Assembly: GCA_030248225.1 (NCBI GenBank) | Contig: JASANE010012823.1 | Location: forward strand, 62,001-126,000 | Source of the DNA: Trileptium ribeirensis | Taxonomy: Eukaryota > Nematoda > Enoplea > Enoplida > Thoracostomopsidae | Length of the DNA stretch: 64,000 bases | Direction of reading: 5' to 3' | Part shown: positions 58,693 to 64,000 of the stretch, piece after piece | How positions within the stretch are numbered: position 1 is the first letter of the stretch | Layout of the letters: each line of letters starts with the position of its first letter | Translations under genes and position numbers: made by a program | The notes under the pieces: model-generated | Databases searched by the model: none | What the model was told of the DNA's origin: nothing | Seen by the model: the letters and a program-made list of their open reading frames with translations, nothing else

Positions 58693-58744
58693 GCATTATG
58701 TTTATTTGGGAATTGGTTGCAATTAGTGTTAGATAACCGCCGTG

Positions 58745-59775
58745 AAAGCTGTCGGCCGGCCGTTAAACAAAAAGCCTGGCGAAGATTGTCCCAGGCCACG
58801 TCTGAATTCCGGCCGTCGGCCAGCGGCTGGTCGATCACAATTTCTGACCGTTAACCGCCGCAAATTCGTCGGCGGTCCGTTAGCGGCCGGCTGTTAATAC
58901 TTCGCTGCAATCACTACTGGATCCAGACGGTGGCAAAGAAGATAGAGTCAGACCTAAGTCCTGTTATCTAAAATTTGTGAAAAAAATACAAAATATGAAC
59001 AGTGTCAAAAAATTTGTTGATCAAGGATGGAGCTTTGGCCGAGGGCCATAGGTGGTGAAGAACCACCGGCTTTGAGGGGATAGATTTTCTCGGGTGCTTT
59101 TGGCCATCACGCTATTTTCTTTCCAATTTTTGTCTTTCACCCTATTTTTGCAAAATTTTACGGCGCCGGAAGCGCGCAGTCGGCCAGCAGGGCGAAGGGA
59201 AAGGGTGATGAGTCCCTCTTTAAAAAGACCTGGATCTGCCAGTGGTTACAATTGACAGTCGTGAAATTCGTTGTTCAGCAGTTATGGGTTTTCGCTTGGT
59301 CGGCCGTGGTCTGTACTGTTACTACTATATACCAACAGCATATGAACTATAAACCGCACTACTGGAACTTCATTAACCAACATGCAAGGATTTTGCACAA
59401 ACTAGTGTCACCATGTCATGTTAAATATATACGTTTATTTTTAAACTAACATACCCGCCAATGTTTGATAAACCTCAAAGTCGGATGTCGTCTAGCACTA
59501 AGTATATTGCAGTCTCGCTTTTGTCAGCCTACGCGTAAAGATTCGGCACTTGCTATAGCACGCCGTGTAAAACCTTTAGACAAAAATAATTTTGAATACA
59601 TGCTGAAAAATCATTTACAAATATTAAATTCATATCGTAGTAAGAGAATCTTCTTAGCAGTCAGCCGTATATTTGCCGTCGCTTAGCCATTGAATAGCCG
59701 GCTTGCCATTGAGCTGTCTGTCCACCGTTAGCCCTCGACGAAAATTTTAACGGCCGTCGATGGCTGGGAATTTGA
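58745..59775. repeat. GC-rich arrays of GGCCGTTA/CGGCCG motifs bracketing 0.8 kb
   Basis: Clusters at 58745-58910 and 59650-59775 hold many copies of cggccg, ggccgtta and taacggcc in both orientations around AT-rich sequence. They resemble sub-terminal repeats of a DNA transposon, but I could not define exact ends. Confidence 0.35.
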
Positions 59776-60316
59776 CTTCAAAACCTGAAGCTGAACAACA
59801 CTAGTTGGGATCGAACAAACTGTGTAATGGCAGTTTATTACGAGTATAGCAAAGTTTTCAAATTGAACTGTTGTGTTGCGCGCACCATATGTCAAAGCAA
59901 CAGCTACCTTGGTTAGAATCACAAGTTGATTAAACTTTAACCCCTACAGAATCAGGAAGTCAAAATATTCAAAAATTGCTATTCATTTTATAATTAGCAA
60001 CGTAGTAAAATCGATGCAGTATTCGAGCCACATTTTCATTCTATTTGGTATAAATTTGGATGTCCATTAACCTAAGCGCGCCATTCAAAACTCAGAGTTA
60101 CAGAAACATCTGGGAGAGGGCTCTTCGTTGCACGAAATGTGGAGGCGGCAGCTCCCCCTCCGCTATCTTGTGTCCACCTGTTTTCGCAACTATCGTTGGC
60201 CTTTAGTGCACTACATTCGAGGAAAATAATACAGAATTTTTGTGCCAAATCCCACAGCTTTATAGAGATGTATCACCCAACCAATTGCTCGCTTATGCCA
60301 TTTTTCCGCAAAAAAA

Positions 60317-60558
60317 TAGTCAACTAGCTGTGCCTTTTGTGACTTTTGGCTTTGTTCAAGCTGAAGTTTGCGACGCCGACGGTCCAAACAAATTTTTGTT
60401 TGTTTCCGCAGTATAATGACAGTTGATTACATAGCCAAGCATGAAGATACTGTTTCTGGTTTTTTTGTTGTTTTTCTTTTTTGTTTGTCTTTTTTCAGTT
60501 ATTCAAGACTAATAATTTGTATGGTAGTTGGGAATTTGCCGATATAGGCGCTTAGTAT
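60317..60558 (+). repeat. Dispersed repeat arm, + orientation
   Basis: Aligns with the inverse of 62868-63124. Shared blocks: agctgaagtttgcgacgccg and acggtcc, a T/G-rich tract, tagttgggaatttgcc and aggcgcttagta. No coding content. Confidence 0.75.
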
Positions 60559-60712
60559 GTCATATTACTATAGTATATATTAATAAATGCACGATCGTAG
60601 ATGATTCGCCAACTCAGCCGACTATAATGTATAAATATTGAAACCAATCAGATCAACAATAATTATTATTATTAACTATTACAGTGAGCAAGTGGCATCA
60701 AAACGATGTCTG

Positions 60713-60911
60713 CTATACAGATTTTCTTCGCGGACGACATGTTGTGTCTTGCTGTTTTTGTGAGCCCAACGTATCAGCTGCAGCAGTATTCGGGACAGAA
60801 TTGAATCGACTCGTAATGAAAGACTCTTTGACAAATTGATCTGTTTGATCGTCGCGTATTCCATCGAATAAATCTTCTGCATCGATTGTTGTTGAAAGAA
60901 TTATATTTTCG
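60713..60911 (-). CDS. Terminal exon of an unidentified gene
   Basis: On the minus strand the acceptor ttacaaaattacag is followed by one base and 65 codons to TAG (60713-60715). The peptide is polar and protein-like (ENIILSTTIDAEDLFDG; later TCRPRRKSV at the end). The RRKSV end fits a kinase-type phosphorylation motif and a disordered C-terminus. I do not recognise the family. Joined in phase to the partial exon at 63979 it would read on without a stop, which supports one gene running off the right edge. Confidence 0.5.
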
Positions 60912-61690
60912 CTGTAATTTTGTAAATATACAATACCTAAATACGTTAGTCTGGTTTAAATGGATATTCGTGGGTTATTCTTTCGTCAAATCTATTTACA
61001 TTCTTAAAATTATTGGCAGCATATATTTCACAAACTAGCTCGAAATTTACGACTCCGTTTCCTAGAAACGCTTTTCAGAATCACGTTCCTTCATCGCAGT
61101 TTTATTCACCCTTAGACCGCGGACACAGCTGTCGGACTCAGCATGTCATTTGATGAACACCGACAAACTTGCAAATTGGGCTACTGAGAAAATATGCATA
61201 CATGCTGATAGGGGAGAGGGGGATTATCCCCTGAGAGTTGCCCACCCTTGGGGCTTCGCCGACGCCATGAGAGGTAGTCTGATTTTTCTGATCCGTTTTT
61301 CAAAATATGCGAATGTGCAAGTGCAAAAATTTGGTCGACAGGAGTTCTGTTCGCATTTGTTAAACTGCAAATAGCGATGACAAAACTGTGTGTGCTAGTT
61401 TTTGCACGGTTCACTTTAAAACTTCACAAAAAAACTACCTTCGTGTACGTATTTGAAACTAACTCATACATACCTAGCGGCTGTGATCATTTGCTAAACA
61501 CTGACGGCGTAATGTCCGTTTGCTTCTGGTTTTAAGTTTTCGAAGTTTCGTTGAAAATACCTATTTCACTTATATGCCTCAGTCCGTTTGCTATCGATTT
61601 TTGAATCGAAATATGATTTCAACACTACCCTTAGAGTTATATCTCTCGCTGGTTTCTATTTTGATTTACCATATCGGTAGTACGCTCACT

Positions 61691-61960
61691 TTCGCTTACG
61701 GAACCGGGCAACTATACAATGCTAACAGACCACGTATATTCGGTTTCGCTTACGGAACCGGACAACTATACAATTCTAACAAACAATATATATTCGGTTT
61801 CGGTTATGGACCCGGACAACTATACAATTCTCACAGCCAATGTAAATTCAAATTTGCTTAGGTAATCGGATAACGAAAAATGCAAACAGACCACGTATAT
61901 TCGGTTTCGCTTAAGGGATCGGACAACTATAACACAATGCTAACAGACCGTGAGAAAATT
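61691..61960. repeat. Tandem array, five units of 54 bp
   Basis: Units start at 61691, 61745, 61799, 61853 and 61906, with the core ttcgcttacggaaccggaca then actatacaat. The first three keep an open + strand frame of 18-residue repeats (FAYGTGQLYN type); later units carry stops. Most likely a minisatellite. Confidence 0.8.
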
Positions 61961-62867
61961 CGTTTATCGCGTGTTTTATTTACATTTGCAAACTCTATGG
62001 TGGGTAGAAGGTAAAATTCGAGAGCTGCCGACGGTTTAAGGGGGACCCTTATTGGTATTTTTGACAAATCCATTCACACAAAACTTAACACGCTCATTTT
62101 CCACATCCCACGCATAGGATGAAGGTCTGTATAACGTCACACCCACATCCCGCATGTGGGATGCGACACTACTAATTTAGTTGCACACAATGGCGTGTAG
62201 CAACTCTAAAATAAAAAAATGGCGTGCCATAAAAACATTCGGATCCCATATGTGGGGCGTGGGCATGAAGCAAGAGTTCTCGTTTGGACCATATGCTTCA
62301 GCGTCTGAAAATACTGGGCACTGAATTGCGTTAAATTGGCTTACACTGCTGTCTATACTATTTACATTTTATAACCACATTGTTTCGACTATATCAGCTT
62401 AGCCGGGCTCGTGATATGTCGCAGTTCCCCACTGCTCTGTAGCCGATTGTGGTTTGATCGCCCAGTCAGATGCGGTCCACGAATGATATTAAATTTCCTT
62501 TTGCCTTAAAATGGAATATTTAAGATCTTTTTTATTTTCAGTAGGGTTCCCACCGTGTGACGCAATATTAGAAGCAGCGAGCGCTACGTATAAAATATTA
62601 TAGGTTTGGTTATCTTGATGCTAGGCGCGTGGAAATATTGGTTGAGACCACAAAAGGAAAGCGAATTTAAAAACGTTTTAAATCAGTCAAATCAGTTTAC
62701 GATGTGTCTTAAATCAAAGTACTACAGGAAATGGTTACTTTCCTGAAATTAGGTAGCTAACTCTTTGAAGTACATTGAAATTAGATGGCCTTAAATGTTG
62801 AGTCATATTCCTCCAACAACTAAATCCACAGAAAGAATTGCGTGCAAGCGCGCAGATTAAAATATAA

Positions 62868-63124
62868 GTACTAAGCGCCTAGGTGGGCAAATTCCCAACT
62901 ATTGTAAACATTGTTGGACTTTAATGATCATTGATAAAATGAGAAACAAAACAGAAAAAACAAACAAAATCCGAAACAAAATGTTCATGCCTAACTATGT
63001 AATAAATTGCCATTATACTCTAGTCGCCATAACATTATAGTGCAGAAATTCGATTGGACCGTCGGCGGCGCAAACTTCAGCCTGAACATAGCCAAAAGTA
63101 GTAAAAGGCACAACTATGTGACCA
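62868..63124 (-). repeat. Dispersed repeat arm, - orientation
   Basis: Inverted partner of 60317-60558. Together they flank 2.3 kb that includes the terminal exon at 60713. Confidence 0.75.
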
Positions 63125-63978
63125 TATTAATAAAATAGCACGCTTCTTATCTATAAGACTGTGGTTTTGTCACAAAATTCAGTATTTTTCTCAAATTTAG
63201 TGCACTAAAGGTCTAACGGTAGTTGGGAATAATTTGGTGTATAACTTAGGATATAATTCAATTATATATAAGAACAGTGTTGCTGACCGGTCTATTGCAT
63301 CACATTATCTAGTGTGTGCCTAAACAACCGATGGCTCAAGTTATATATCCGGGACCCAAAACGATATATGTTATCTTCGATTATGATATATACATATTAA
63401 GTATTTTATCATGACTGTTACACACTGGACGGAACGGTGATCACTACTAATATTATGTAATCAACCTACCGTGCCCTGAAATTGTGTCTTTTTGAAATAT
63501 TTGGCTCCGCTTTTGTTTACTTCATGATGAAACTATCAATTCAGTATATTTCGCCCAGCTTTCAAGAATATGATTTCTACGCTGTTATATCACGTCGCAT
63601 TGCATTTTAAACGTGGTGATATTCAGTACGTCTAACTTTTCTATCATTTTCAAAACTGAATTATCTGCCGAGAAAGGATAAAATCATCTCAACTAAACAA
63701 TTTGGTTTCAGAGAAAATAAAATTATGACCTCGGCTTGCTAGTGCTTCAACTTTCAGTTGAATTCATTGGGAATTAATGAATTTTGGAGTTCTTATTTTG
63801 CTACTGATTCACCTTTCAAATAGAAAAATAGTTATAGTAAACATTTATATAGAATATATTTTATTTAAAATAGATACAGTTTGTGGTACTTTGAAGTTCG
63901 CCGCTCATGACACTTTGCTTACGCACAAAATGCTAAAATTGATGTAAAAGCCACAAATTGTAAGAAACCTATACTTAC

Positions 63979-64000
63979 AGCGACCGTTGCCTTCGAAGCG
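63979..64000 (-). CDS. Partial exon at window edge
   Basis: The last 22 bases precede a strong minus-strand donor (gtaagt at 63978-63973). If it splices to the exon at 60911 the phase-compatible reading is LRRQRS, then a Leu codon split by the intron. Too short to identify alone. Confidence 0.35.

Larger units (their letters stand above)
60912..63978. other. Putative intron of the right-edge gene
   Basis: 3.1 kb of AT-rich sequence with the 54-bp tandem array (61691-61960) and the inverted repeat arm (62868-63124). No further convincing minus-strand exon was found. Confidence 0.4.

Noticed and set aside
61520..61861. A 113-codon + strand protein with Gly/Tyr repeats
   Set aside because: There is no good ATG context, the repeat part is a minisatellite with stops in later units, and the rest looks like translated AT-rich DNA.
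63466..63471. A 6-nt microexon on the minus strand between a good acceptor and a gtaggt donor
   Set aside because: The flanking signals look real, but a six-base exon cannot be supported by sequence alone.
1..64000. CRISPR arrays, operons or bacterial-type signals
   Set aside because: None seen. The introns, LTR element and SINEs show this is animal nuclear DNA.

Overview
The window is AT-rich nuclear DNA from an invertebrate animal. Genes are split into short exons by kilobase-scale introns with GT..AG borders, and most non-coding sequence is transposon debris (tRNA-headed SINEs, MITEs, DNA-transposon remnants). The sequence does not fix the phylum. A flatworm or other lophotrochozoan would fit, but that is a guess.

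Layout. (1) About 1-41.2 kb, + strand: the 3' part of an ARMH3 (C10orf76, DUF1741 family) orthologue. I found 18 consecutive coding exons (1512-41249) whose phases all agree. They give 483 codons plus a stop and cover roughly the C-terminal 70% of the protein; the 5' exons lie left of the window. (2) Inside the ARMH3 intron between 14426 and 28342, in antisense, sits an 11.3-kb LTR retrotransposon of the Gypsy (Ty3) class (15752-27096). It has a TATA target duplication, near-identical LTRs of 541 and 530 bp, a primer binding site and a polypurine tract. (3) 45.7-52.4 kb, - strand: a histone H1 gene of 178 codons interrupted by two introns, with a TATA box. It is convergent with ARMH3. (4) 52.5-60.7 kb: intergenic, holding a Merlin DNA-transposon remnant with very long terminal inverted repeats and an 8-bp target duplication. 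(5) 60.7-64.0 kb, - strand: the last exon, and probably the edge of an upstream exon, of an unidentified gene that runs off the right end.

The most unusual object is the retrotransposon. Its gag ORF is followed in another frame by one 2328-codon ORF. In order, that ORF encodes an SGNH-hydrolase-like domain, a complete envelope-like glycoprotein (signal peptide, furin-type site, Cys-rich ectodomain, C-terminal membrane anchor), aspartic protease, reverse transcriptase, RNase H and integrase. In known env-bearing retroelements env follows pol; here an env-like module lies between gag and the protease, in frame with pol. Downstream, an in-frame extension after a single TAA and a further 308-codon ORF with a nuclear-localisation-like tail and one internal TGA complete the element.

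How the parts relate: ARMH3 (Golgi and PI4KB-linked trafficking) and histone H1 are unrelated single-copy host genes. The retroelement is a recent intronic insertion whose LTR promoter reads opposite to ARMH3. The other repeats are mostly short non-autonomous DNA elements that populate the introns.
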